From contig NW_018344215.1 of NCBI RefSeq assembly GCF_002099425.1, forward strand, positions 2,701,001-2,765,000: a DNA stretch of 64,000 nucleotides, given 5' to 3'. Position numbers and translations under genes: made by a program. This DNA comes from Phascolarctos cinereus (taxonomy: Eukaryota; Chordata; Mammalia; Diprotodontia; Phascolarctidae). The notes below the pieces were generated by a model. It was not told where the DNA came from. It saw only the letters and a list, made by a program, of their open reading frames with translations, and searched no databases. This document shows positions 53,441 through 63,784 of the stretch, one piece after another (within the stretch, counting starts at the first letter, position 1; every line of letters begins with the position of its first letter).

Positions 53441-53930
53441 AGTCAATGGATAAACAAACATTAAGTGACAGGATACTGTGGATACAAAACTGTAATATAT
53501 GCCCTCAAAAGTCTATGAGTCTATGAGGAAAAGCAGCATGGGCATATCTAAGTCTAAATAAAATAATACACGAAGTCATTTCAAAACAAATAAAAATAAA
53601 TAGAAAGTAATTTCAGGAGGCACTAATAGCTAGGGGATCAGGGAAGGCTTCATGTAAGAAGTGTCTCTTGGGGATGAATCCATGCAAATCTCAGAGTCAT
53701 CTACAAATAGGATAACTGAACCTGTGGGAATAGATGAGCTTGCTAACAGAAAAGAAAAAGCATCTAAGAAGGATGAGCAGAGATGCTTGGAGGACCTCCT
53801 CATTTAAGGGCAGAAGATGGATGACAATCTATCAAAGAAGATGTGGAAGTAGTAGTCTGAAATTGAAGTGTGTCGCATGACATGTGGCTGATGAAGCTGA
53901 GCGATAGAACATGGGCATCAGAAATGGTGA
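53440..53930 (-). mobile_element. Second L2 copy, degraded
   Basis: Restarts with a 3' end-like part ('gccctcaaaagtctatgagtctatgagg', 'ggatcagggaaggcttcatgtaagaagtg'). It then jumps to the RT region ('cagagtcatctacaaataggataactgaacctgtgggaatagatgagc'). The middle is lost. Confidence 0.7.
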
Positions 53931-54097
53931 TGTTGACAATGGCTGCCTAATTAAGAATAATAGGTTGGCTTATTACAGACTAGGACCAGGAATGGAGGAA
54001 GGGATATTGTTAGTTGCAGGTTTGAGGGTGTAGATATCTCATAATTAAAAGTCCTGTTAAGTCGTCACTTAATTAAGGGATTAAAGTACTATATTTG

Positions 54098-54356
54098 GAC
54101 AGCTAGGTGGCGTTGCCACCTCTATCTAAGGATAGAGCACTGGACCTGGAGTCAGGAAGACATCTTCCTGAGTTCAAATCTGGACCCAGATCCTTCCTAG
54201 CCGTGTGACCCTGAGCAAGTCACTTAACACTGTTTGCCTAAGTTTCCTCAGCTGTAAAATGAGCTGGAGAAGGAAAAGGCAAATTACTCCAGTATCTTTT
54301 CCAAGAAAACCCCAAATGGGGTCACCAAGAGCTGAACACAACCGAAACAACTGAAA

Positions 54357-54358
<2 letters not shown>
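54098..54358 (+). mobile_element. MAR1-type SINE whose tail is a CAG repeat
   Basis: 'ggacagctaggtggcgttgcc', a small insertion, 'ggatagagcactggacctggagtcaggaagacatcttcctgagttcaaatctgg', 'gagctggagaaggaaaaggc', 'aaaccccaaatggggtcaccaagagctgaacacaaccgaaacaactg'. The usual ACAA tail is replaced by the CAG run. Confidence 0.94.

Positions 54359-54400
<42 letters not shown>
54359..54400 (+). repeat. (CAG)12 CAA CAG trinucleotide repeat
   Basis: Twelve pure CAG units from 54359 to 54394, then CAA and one more CAG. It sits exactly at the MAR1 tail on the PRKG1 sense strand. A minus frame reads it as poly-Ala, but this is not a gene. Confidence 0.97.
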
Positions 54401-54404
54401 GGAG

Positions 54405-55085
54405 ATTGAAGCAATGTGTCGCCAAGAGCAGGCAGGGAATAGGATTGTGCTGACACTGAAAAGATTGAAGTCTTTCAGAATTTACTCTTGCAGATGCCAG
54501 CTACTTTTGCAATTATGAGAAAAAAAAGATTTCTTGATTGTAAATGGAACAAAACGGCACATTGGGTGATGAATAAATAAGATAATAAGGTGCCCCAACC
54601 CACTCATTATATGACAACTTGATAGGATTTTAAGATATTAATTAAGATATCTAGTAATTCTAATTAGGAGGTAGCACTGCCTCCAAACATGAGCCCATCG
54701 ACATTGCCTTCTTAATCACAATTTGGAGACCGTTGTGGGCGTTACCATCTCTGAAGCTTTTGTACTCTTTATTCCCATTAGGTGCATTCTGGGAAGATCG
54801 CCTTCAATTCTGCCAATGACTTCAACATATTTTCTAAATAATAGAGCCACCTGAATTTGCTTTATAATTCATTTTAATATTCAGAAGGTCAGCCTCCATT
54901 CCTGACTCTGTGGGAGATTCACATGGCTTAGATTTAGGCTCAGCTCCACAGGCTATTTCCATCCCAATCATTTAACAACAGGGAACCAATCAGTTCAGCT
55001 ATCTCAATTGTGACTCATCCAGATTCTCATTTGACTGACCACTGACTGTTCCATCTTGTGATTTTGTCTTTGTGGGGAATGGGGG
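54405..55085. other. Repeat-poor stretch, possible conserved non-coding DNA
   Basis: No repeat recognised from about 54540 to 55085. AT-rich, with clustered TAAT cores ('agtaattctaattagg' near 54652), which are typical homeodomain sites. Function is inferred only. Confidence 0.4.
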
Positions 55086-55129
55086 AGATTGCCACGTCTC
55101 TGAGCTAGGGATGTATCTGCACCTCAGGA

Positions 55130-55345
55130 GGAAGTGAGGATAGCAGAAATGAACACACATCAGAGTCTTGTCTTAGTGCCTAAAAGCTGTGTGATCTTGG
55201 GAAAGTCCTATGAGTTTGTTTCATCCTCTATGACATGGGAGCAATTATACTCACAGTTGTTACCTGGCAGAGTGGTTAAGAGGATAATGAGAGATAATGG
55301 GTATAAACTGTCCTATAAGTCTGGGAAGAATCTGTATAAAAATGA
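55130..55345 (+). mobile_element. MIR-type SINE (degraded)
   Basis: 'agctgtgtgatcttgggaaagtcctatgag', 'tgttacctggcagagtggttaagaggataatgagagataatgg' and 'taaactgtcctataagtctggg'. Confidence 0.65.
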
Positions 55346-55349
55346 GTGA

Positions 55350-56025
55350 TTATTTTATCAGCAAAATAACCAATGGAAAATGAAGCAATGCAGTCGGTGT
55401 GGTCATATCTCTATTGCAGGAAATTGTCAATTTAATTTAATCTGTCCACTGGGCAACATATAGAAATATTTTGATTCTCCAATCAGGAAGTCAACATCAG
55501 ACATGGTTTATGTGGCATTTTCGTAATAAGAAATATTGTCAACATAATCCATGAAAAATGTCTCTGTATGAGGTTCCCTGGGGACTTTAGGCAATATATG
55601 GAGGCTTTCGTTTTTTCTCTAGGGAATTTATAACCTAATAGAGAGATGTAAATTCTGTCAACATTGACATAAAGCATTTGTGTATATATTCATTTATGTA
55701 TAATATTTACATATTTAGTACCTATGTACATGCATGTGTAATGTATAGTATATGAGTACTAAGTGGCTAAATATGTAGATCTGCATTCTATAGGTATAGC
55801 ATGTAAATTTACATGCATTTCTTTTTATATGCACATACACATAAATGCATATACATATAAATACTGGCTATGTAAATGACACATCAAAGTATACATGGAA
55901 TTGCTATATTTAATGAAAGACTGAAAATTACATAAGATTATATGTGAATATATGAAGAATGTGATTTAATCTAGGTGGGAGGGGACCCACAATGTGAGAA
56001 TGCTTTCCACCATTACAGATCACAA
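55350..56025. other. AT-rich intron without recognised element
   Basis: Rich in TATA/ATGT words (55680-55870), not a pure microsatellite. No gene recognised. Confidence 0.45.
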
Positions 56026-56029
56026 CCTG

Positions 56030-56185
56030 TTGACAATATATTAGCTAAGTCCTAGAGAGCAAACTGATGTTAAATGATATTCCCAGGGTTACACAGCTAA
56101 TACGTGTCAGAAGTGGGACATGAACTCGTTATCTGAATTCCAAGGTTGACTCTCTAGCTCCTATGCTATGGTGCCTCTCCCTTAA
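56030..56185 (-). mobile_element. MIR
   Basis: 'tgatattcccagggttacacagctaatacgtgtcagaagtgggacatgaac' and 'gactctctagctcctatgctatggtgcctc'. Confidence 0.75.
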
Positions 56186-56329
56186 GATTAAATTGTGCAT
56201 TCAAACCTTTTGCTTTAAAGTTAGTAGAAGAAATATGGAGACTCAGGTGAGGAGGAAGAGAGGAGATAGGGACTTGCAGAATGTAAATTTTAGCAAACCA
56301 TCTGGCAAATTTTAAATGTTATTCTTGTA

Positions 56330-56764
56330 AGGGGAAAATGGAGGACTGTGGGCTGGCCGATAGTGTAATGAGGTCGATTTAGAACCAGATTAATGGCTAG
56401 AACTACAGTCTGATGTTAATTTGGAAGAAGTTTCTCCAATAGAGTGCCCCAGGGATTTGTTCTTGGCTCTACGCTCTTTTACATTTTTAACTATGACTAA
56501 ATGTCTGGCTTATACATTTGCTGATAACACCAAGCTAGAATGCATAGCTAACATTCTGGATAAGAACCAAAATCTATAAAGGTTTGGACATTGGTACAAA
56601 CTGAGTAAGGTGAATTTTATAAGGAATGATGTAAAGTAAAAAAGAAAAATCAGTATCTCTAGTGAGACATGAGAGAGGCACGACCATGCAGTAGTTTGTC
56701 TAACAAAGATCTGGTGGTTTTAGTGGACTCCAAGCTCAGTACAAGTCAATAGTGGGAAACAATA
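56330..56764 (+). mobile_element. CR1/L3-type LINE, RT fragment, left part
   Basis: 'gagtgccccagggatttgttcttggctctacgctc' reads SVPQGFVLGSTLF, and 'tttgctgataacaccaagctagaatgcatagctaac' reads as the FADDTKLxxIAN catalytic region (second Asp changed to Asn). 'ctggtggttttagtggactccaagctcag' reads the later DLGVLVDxKL block. It is worn, with stops. It continues after the L1 at 59416. Confidence 0.85.
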
Positions 56765-59415
56765 TATGATACAAATATGGTGCTGATACCTAAACCAAGA
56801 AGAGTCAAAACAGAGAAAGAAAATTATAGACCAATTTTCCTAATGAATATAGATGCAAAAATTTTAAACAAAATGTTTGCAAATAGATTATAGCAACTTA
56901 TCACATGAATAATACACTATGACTAGGTAGGATTTATACCAGGAATGCAGGGCTGGTTAAATATTAGGAAAACTATCAGCATAATTGAGCATATCAACAC
57001 CAAAACCAACAGAAACCACATGATCATCTCAATAGATGCAGAAAAAGCTTTTGACAAAATACAACACCTATTCCTATTAAAAACACTAGAAAGCATAGGT
57101 ATAAATGGAGTCTTCCTTAAAATAATAAATAGCATCTGTCTACAACCTTCAGCAAGCATAATATATAATGAGGACAAACTAGAAGCATTTTCAGTAAAAT
57201 CGGGGATGAAACAGGGATGTCCATTATCACCACTGTTATTCAATATTGTACTGGAGATGTGAGCTTTAGCAATAAGAGAAGAAAAAGAAATTGGAGATAT
57301 TACAATAGGCAAAGAAGAGACAAAGCTATCACTCTTTGCAGATGACATGATGATATACTTAGAGAATCCTAGAGAATCAAGTAAAAAACTACCTGAAATA
57401 ATAAACAACTTTAGCAAAATTGCAGGCTATAAAATAAAACCACATAAATCATCAGCATTTCTATATATTACCAAAAAAGCCCAACAGCAAGAGATAGAAA
57501 GAGAAATTCCATTTAAACTTGCTGTAGACATTATAAAATATTTAGGAGTCTACCTTCCAAAACAAACCCAGGAACTCTATGAACATAATTACAAAACACT
57601 TTTCACACAAAGAAAATCAGATCTAAATAATTGGAAAAACATCAGTTTCTCATGGGTAGGCTGAGCTAATATAATAAAAATGACAATCCTACCTAAGCTA
57701 ATTTACTTATTCAGTGCCATACCAATCAAACTACCAAAAAATTATTTTATAGAGTTAGAAAAAATAATAAGATTCATTTGGAAGAACAAAAGGTCCAGAA
57801 TATCAAGGAACTAATGAAAAGAAATGCAGGGGAAGGTGGCCTAGCAATTCCAGATCTTAAATTGTATTATAAAGCAGCAATCATCAAAACTGCCTGGTAC
57901 TGGCTAAGAAATAGAGTGGTTGATCAGTGGAATAGGTTAAATATGCAAGACACAGTAGTCAATGACTATAGTAATCTATTATTTGATAAACCCAAAGACC
58001 CAGCTTCTGGGATAAGAACCCACTCTTTGAAAAAAACTGCTGGGAAAACTGGAAAAGAGTATGGCAGAAACTAGGCATAGACCCAAATCTCACACCATAT
58101 ACCAAAATAAAGTCAAAATGGGTTCATGATTTAGATATAAAGGCTGATACTAAGCAAACTGGGAGAGCAAGGAATAGTTTACCTATCAGATCTATGGAGA
58201 ACAGAAGAATTCATGACCAAACAGGAGATAGAGAACATTATGAAAAGCAAAATGGATAATTTTGATTACATTAAATTGAAAAGTTTTTGCACAAACAAAG
58301 CCAATGCAACTAAGATTAGAAGGAAGGTAGAAAATTGGGAAAGAATTTTTACAACCAGTCTCTCTGATAAAGGCCTCATTTCTAAAATTATAGAGAATTA
58401 AGACAAAGATTTAAGAATACAAGCCATTCCCAATTGATAAATGGTCAAAGGATATGAACAGACAGTTCTCAGATGAAGAAATTAAAGCCATCTATAGTCA
58501 TATGAAAAAATGCTCTAAATCATTATTGATTAGAGAAATGCAAATCAAAACAACTCTGAGGTACCACATCACACCTATCAGATTGGCCAACATGACAAAA
58601 CAGGAAAATGATAAATGTTGGAGAAGATGTGGGAAAATTGGAACACTAATGCATTGTTGGTGGAGTTGTGAAATGATCCAACCATTTTGGAGAACAATTT
58701 GGAACTATGCCCAAAGGGCTATAAAAATGTGCATACCCTTTGACCAGCAATAGCACTTCTAGGGCTATATCCCAAAGAGATCAAAAATGGGAAAAGGACC
58801 CACATGTACAAAAATATTCATAGCAGCTCTTTTTGTGGTGGCAAAGAATTGGAAGTTGACAGGGTGCCCATCAATTGGGGAATGGCTGGGAAAGTTGTGG
58901 TATATGAATGTGATGGAGTACTATTGTGCTATAAGAAATGATGAACAGGCTGACTTCAGAAAAACCTGGGACTATATGGTCTGATGCTGAGTGAAGTGAG
59001 AGAACCAAGAGAACTTTGTACACAATAACAGCCACGTTATGCAATGACTAAGATTTAAACTGAACCCTTCTCAGCATTACAAGGATCTAAGACATCTCCA
59101 GAGGCCTTGGGATGGAGAATGCTGTCCACATCCAAAGAAAGAACTATGGAAGTTGAATTGCTATCTTTTTTTCCCTTTTCTGTTGAGTTTTGTTTCCTCT
59201 TTCTGATGATTCCTCCTATGGTTTTAATTTTTACTTACAACATCACTAATGTGAAAATATGTTTAATAGGAAGGTAAATGTATAGCCTATACCAGATTGT
59301 GCACTGTCTTGGGGAGGTGGTGGGGAGGAAGGGGGAGAAAAATTTTAAACTCAAAAGCATATGGAAGTGATTGTTCATAAATCAAAATAAATTAATAAAA
59401 TAATTTTTTTAAAAA
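56765..59415 (+). mobile_element. L1 LINE, 5'-truncated (2.65 kb), with exact 17-bp target-site duplication
   Basis: Starts inside ORF2 RT ([12 protein letters not shown]..., then [23 protein letters not shown]) and runs through [29 protein letters not shown], the catalytic [19 protein letters not shown], the ORF2 C-terminal Cys/His block CWRRCGKIGTLMHCWWSC and GCPSIGEWLGKL, into a 3' UTR with a G-rich stretch and an A-rich end. A few stops and at least two frameshifts make it inactive, but it is the best-kept LINE here. 'aatagtgggaaacaata' stands at 56748-56764 and again at 59416-59432. It lies in the PRKG1 sense direction. Confidence 0.97.
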
Positions 59416-59500
59416 AATAGTGGGAAACAATAGCCACTAGAGCTAATCTAATCCCCTAGGAGATGGGGCTGTATCAGATGTGGTTATAGCATATGAGAGG
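59416..59500 (+). mobile_element. CR1/L3-type LINE, right part after the L1
   Basis: From the second duplication copy, 'aacaatagccactagagctaatctaatcccctagg' continues the LINE text broken at 56764 (consensus-like 'gcagccaaaaaagctaatgcgatc...'). Confidence 0.65.
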
Positions 59501-59566
59501 GCCAGGGAGAGTAGAAATACAGACACATAGACACACATACCACATACACACAGACACATACTCACA

Positions 59567-59567
<1 letters not shown>

Positions 59568-59614
<47 letters not shown>
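59568..59614 (+). repeat. (CA)n microsatellite, about 47 bp
   Basis: A pure CA run preceded by about 50 bases of imperfect CA/CAT words. Confidence 0.97.
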
Positions 59615-59616
<2 letters not shown>

Positions 59617-59799
59617 GTACTCACAGACAGAGCTTCCAAGGTCAATGCCCTGCAAGAGACACACAGAGTTGTTCCTGTTCCAGGAAATGTTCCTGAGAAT
59701 GCTAACGATATAACAGCATCTCCTCCACCCTGGAGTCTTGCCTGGGTTTTATTTAGTCCTTAAAAACAACTTCTACCCTGATCTAGTTCTATAGGAGGC

Positions 59800-59990
59800 A
59801 TTACGTTATTGTAGAAAGAGCTCTGGCTCTGGATTCACAGAACCTGGATTCAGATCCTACTTCTGATGCTTCTTGTCAGTGTGACCTGGGATGAGTCACT
59901 TCCTTTCCCTAAGTTTTGGTTTCCTTCGGTGTAAAATGAGGGGGCTTAACTTGATGACCCTCTGTTCCCTTGTGGTGCCAGCTCTGTGAG
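59800..59990 (+). mobile_element. tRNA/CORE-type SINE
   Basis: 'attgtagaaagagctctggctctggattcacagaacctggattcagatcc', 'agttttggtttccttcggtgtaaaatgaggggg' and the tail 'gatgaccctctgttcccttg'. Confidence 0.82.
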
Positions 59991-60074
59991 CCTGTAATCA
60001 CAGGCAAGCATTTCTGATGGCAAGATGCCTATTCATTTCTCCTCGTATCTCCACTAGACACTAGATGCCCATAC

Positions 60075-61110
60075 ATGCACAACTCAAATCAATTCCACAA
60101 ACATGTCGTGCTTATTTTGTGTACAGCACCACAGTAAACACAGAGGAAACAAAGACAGCAACAAACATCCCTGCCCTCAAGGAGCTTGTATACTACCGGC
60201 ACTGCTAAGTCTACTAAGTACGGTATTTCCATGAATCAGTAATGATGTAGTGTTCAGAGGCGGGGAAGGTGGGACCTCGAGGACACAGGTGGCCATCTAG
60301 GTCCTCAAGTGCAGGCCTTTGACTGAATCCAAACTTAGGAAGTTTGTTCTCCAGGTTTGTTCCCACAGATTCCCCACCCCTAAATAGACAGAATGGTCCA
60401 GGAGAGAGATAGCATGAAACCGGGGCTAAAGATCAGGAAAAGCCATACCCTACATAGGTGGTGGTACCTGAGCAGGGCTTTGTGGAAAGCTGGGGATGCT
60501 AGAAGGCACAGGTGGGGTGAACATTCCAGGCATGGAGGGTAGAGGTACCTAGAACCTGATGCTAATACAGCTCTTATTTCCCAACTTCCCTATGACCCCT
60601 GGGAAAGGGATTGAGAATCTCACTTTTAAGATGTTTGTAAAAGCTTAAAAAACTCTCTTCGCAGGAACTTAATGAGTATTTACATCACTGTGATACTAGA
60701 GAATCTAATTAGTCTAAATTAACTACTCATTTTGAAGGAAAAAGGGTGGGAATTTTGATGTTGAGTTTCAAATGTCTACTGGACATTCAGTTCAAGATGT
60801 CTGAAAGACATTTGAAGATGCAGGGTTGGAGGTCAATAGAGAGTCTGGGACAGGAGAGGTAGATTTGAGAATTGTCAGCACAGAGATGGTCATTAAATCC
60901 ATGGCAGCTGATGAGATTACCAAGTGAAGTAATATGGAGGGAGAAGAGAAGAGGGCCCAGGAGAGAGCCTTGAGGGTCACCTACAGTGAGATGATGTGCT
61001 CTGGAGGGGGATCCAGCAAAGGAGACAGAGAAGGAGTAGTCAGAGAAGGAGGAGGAGAACCAGCAGAAAAAAGTATCTCAAAAGTCTAGAGGGAAGAGAG
61101 GATCAAGGAA
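60075..61110 (-). mobile_element. L2 LINE, long 3' copy with RT remnants
   Basis: Reversed 3' end at 60095-60200 ('cttattttgtgtacagcaccacagtaaac', 'cctgccctcaaggagcttg'), middle at 60440-60545, RT part at 60760-61110. The minus frame 60792-60980 gives [25 protein letters not shown], a worn form of the L2 'VLGPLLFSIYxxSLGDLISSHG' block before YADD. Other sequence at 60245-60365 interrupts it. Confidence 0.85.
60245..60365. mobile_element. Unassigned short element inside L2
   Basis: 'gcggggaaggtgggacctcgaggacacaggtggccatctaggtcctcaagtgcaggcctttgactgaatccaaac' has the look of a recurring mammalian repeat end, perhaps of a DNA transposon. Only one copy is present and the family is uncertain. Confidence 0.35.
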
Positions 61111-61214
61111 GAGAAAATGAGGAACAGTGTTGAAGGCTAAGCAGAGACAGATAGTGACTGTCCTTTGGTCCAAATCCTCTCACTCTGAGCGCCAATGTTT
61201 ATACAGAATAAGAG

Positions 61215-61785
61215 ATAATAGGTGTAGAACTGAATAGCTCTATAGTCCAACCCCCTTGCCCCCACATTTCCACCTGAGGAAATTGAGGCCCAGGGAGATT
61301 AAGCAACTCACCCAAGGTCACACAGCTATAGTTAGTGTCACTTGTAGTATTTACACTGGCTCTTCTGATTCCAAAGCCACTCTATCATGCTGCCTCTCTT
61401 CTCAGAGCATCTAGAACTAGAAGCAGGCTTTGAGGTCATCTAGTTCAATCCTCTTCTTTTACGCTGGAGGGAGATTAGTCTGAGAGACATGAAGTGATTT
61501 CCTCAGCCATGCTGGTAGCAAGGATCAGAGGCAAGATTTGAACCCAATCCATTTGGTTGAGAGACAGTGCTTTTCCCCCTGTTCTATACTATTTCTCATC
61601 TTTTTAGGGTCAGAGGATTAGAGCCCTAGGACTGAAAGGAAAATTTGAAATCCTCTATTCCAACCTTTGCCTTTTATAGACATGGAAATGGATGCAGTCA
61701 TGAAGTGATTTGCCCAAGTCCACTGAAGTAATGACTGGTAGTAGTGTGATTTGAAGTGAGATCTGGGATTCCAAATTAAGAATTC
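61215..61785 (-). mobile_element. Three MIR elements in a row, same orientation
   Basis: 61215-61400 ('ccacatttccacctgaggaaattgaggcccagggagattaagc'), 61405-61600 ('aactagaagcaggctttgaggtcatctagttcaatcc') and 61605-61785 ('ccctaggactgaaaggaaaatttgaaatcc', 'tagacatggaaatggatgc') each show a reversed MIR core. Confidence 0.78.
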
Positions 61786-61789
61786 TTTC

Positions 61790-62145
61790 CCCACTCCCCA
61801 CTCCCCACTCCACTTACCCCAGTGGCCTTTTTTGTATTTTAGAAGGGATCATTTTGTGATAGAAGTTGGATGCAATGACCCCCCAGTATTCCTTCTGACT
61901 CTGAAATGCCATGATTCTGCAAAATCACACTCATTAACTGCCACCCAATAAAACGGAGGATTAGGTTTATCATATCCTGGAGGAATCCAGAGTATCTGGT
62001 GAACTGAGTGTGTGATGGGCATTGGAATTAAGTCCCGAGAGAGCAACTGCATCTCCTGGCTAGATGTGATTCTTAAGGCTTCTCATGGAGAAGAAGAGTG
62101 AATGAGATTCTAAAGACACCTCCTCCCCCCCCAAAAAAAAGCACA
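61790..62145. other. Intron without recognised element
   Basis: Short C/A-rich repeat 'ccccactccccactccccactcc' at 61791-61812 and a SINE tail-like string near 61860-61920. No gene recognised. Confidence 0.45.
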
Positions 62146-62149
62146 ATTA

Positions 62150-62800
62150 TAATTCTTAGCAGTTCAAAAACAGGCACTGGGAGTCCCTAAAAAATCCAGT
62201 AGCAGCTCAACCTGTAAATCTTCCCTTTTAAAACGGCAATAAAATGAGAGCAGAAAAGGACAGAACTCACAAAGATTTCCCCTCTCTTTGGAAAATCCTT
62301 CCTGAGGCCAGATTCTTACATTTGTAATACTTGGCCAAACGGTTTCATAATTGAAGCCAATGGATGGAGTAAATGCCATTTATGCCCTGCAAAGAAGACT
62401 TGTCTGGTGAATTACTTTGCACTGTGAATCAAACATGGCTTCTTTCTTGCTGCGGCAAAAGCTGAAGTTAAGGGGGACACTGGCAACAACTACAAATGCA
62501 ATGTCTTAGAGGAGTGAATATCTGGAATAGTAATTGGGAAGGAAGAGATGTCTCTCTGTGGATACCAATGCTTCCTCTCAGTGGGCTGTGCTGATTATTA
62601 ATGATGCGCAGAGGGAGCTGTCCTCAAAGGGAATTCCCATTGGCATTTCTAGAGTCCACAGTGTGTCTTCTGAAATTGCTTTTGCTTCTTTCCATCTCAG
62701 TAGTGTTCCATCTAACAGCTTTGTAATGTGCCTTACATTACACTTTAATGCCAGAATGCATTTCAGTTTCAGCTTAGCAAAGGGATGGAAAAACTGAGTA
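62150..62800. other. Repeat-poor stretch, possible conserved non-coding DNA
   Basis: About 650 bases with no recognised repeat and even composition. Overlapping frames on both strands (87 and 112 codons) match no protein family. One of the best candidates in the window for constrained intronic DNA, judged only by the absence of repeats. Confidence 0.42.
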
Positions 62801-62809
62801 TTCAAAGTT

Positions 62810-62970
62810 CGTTGAGAGGCAGCATGACATAGCAGATCTTGAATTGACCTTGGAGATAGGAAGACCTGGGTTCCAGTCCTGCCTCTAACACATACAGGCT
62901 CTATGGCCCTGGGCAAGTCACTTAATAGCTCAACACCCTAGACAGTTTTCTAAGATTGTAAATTGCACAG
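62810..62970 (+). mobile_element. tRNA-type SINE, variant 3' end
   Basis: 'gagaggcagcatgacatagcagatcttgaattgaccttggagataggaagacctgggttccagtcc', 'tggccctgggcaagtcac' and 'gacagttttctaagattgtaaattgcac'. Confidence 0.82.
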
Positions 62971-62984
62971 ACTGTGTTGACCTG

Positions 62985-63160
62985 TCCTGTTGTTCATCCT
63001 TCATTCTCAAGGAAAACCGATGACATCACAAGGGCGATGTCTTGATTTGCACATAAATTAGATATGTGAGGCAGCCTCACTCTCTCCTCCAGCATCATCG
63101 AAGTCCAATGTCAAAGCAAAGGCCAAGACAGCTGGCAAGGGCCCAGGATGCAGTGGGTAA
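62985..63160 (-). mobile_element. Marsupial interspersed repeat (reverse copy of 38150-38355)
   Basis: 'ttgttcatccttcattctcaaggaaaaccgatgacatcac', 'gatgtcttgatttgcacataaattagatatgtgaggcagcc' and 'aaaggccaagacagctggcaagggcccagg' read as the complement of the repeat at 38150-38355. Confidence 0.6.
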
Positions 63161-63174
63161 CTTTGGCCTTTAAA

Positions 63175-63780
63175 TCATTCCTTCCTTCATGGAAGTTCTT
63201 AGACACAATATAGTTGGGGAGAGATACATAAAAGGTGACCCACGAAAATAACCTTAAAGCAAAAATACAATATAGTGTGTGCAGAAAGTCTAAGTGAGAG
63301 CTGAAGATGCACTTATACTGGAAGGATGGGCAGGGATGACTGGGAAGACATAATGGAGGAGGTGGCATTTAGATCTTAAAAGATGAATAAGATGTGAACA
63401 GATGGAAATGGTGAGAAAGAATGTGCTTCAGATATGGAAAGTGTCCTGAGAAAAACATGTTGTTGACTGGCTGACGAGGAAGTGTACATAACCTTGTGAA
63501 TAGACCAATTTGGCTGGAGCAACACACACATGAGAGGGAATGGTTCAGGATGAAATAAAAGTGACCCCAGCAATCCTTGAATGCTAGATAAGGGGTTTGG
63601 ACTTGAATATGTTCACTACGCAGTGAGGGAGCCCTTGAAGACTTTTGAGCAAAAGCAACATGGCCGGATCTGGAAACAAAGAAAATTAGTCCAATACTAA
63701 TGGATAGCATGGGTCAGAAGAAGATAAGACTGGAGATGAGAGATGTGGTGATGAGGATTTTCACTAGGGATTTCCCAAAT
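63175..63780 (-). mobile_element. L2 LINE 3' region
   Basis: 'ttccttcatggaagttcttagacac', 'gaggtggcatttagatcttaaaagatgaataag', 'ccaatttggctggagcaacac', 'ggtttggacttgaatatg...gagggagcccttgaagacttttgagcaaaagcaacatgg' follow the reversed L2 order. Confidence 0.82.
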
Positions 63781-63784
63781 AACT

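Noticed and set aside
54174-54425. Minus-strand frame with a poly-Ala run
   Set aside because: It is the MAR1 SINE and its CAG tail read backwards, not a poly-Ala protein.
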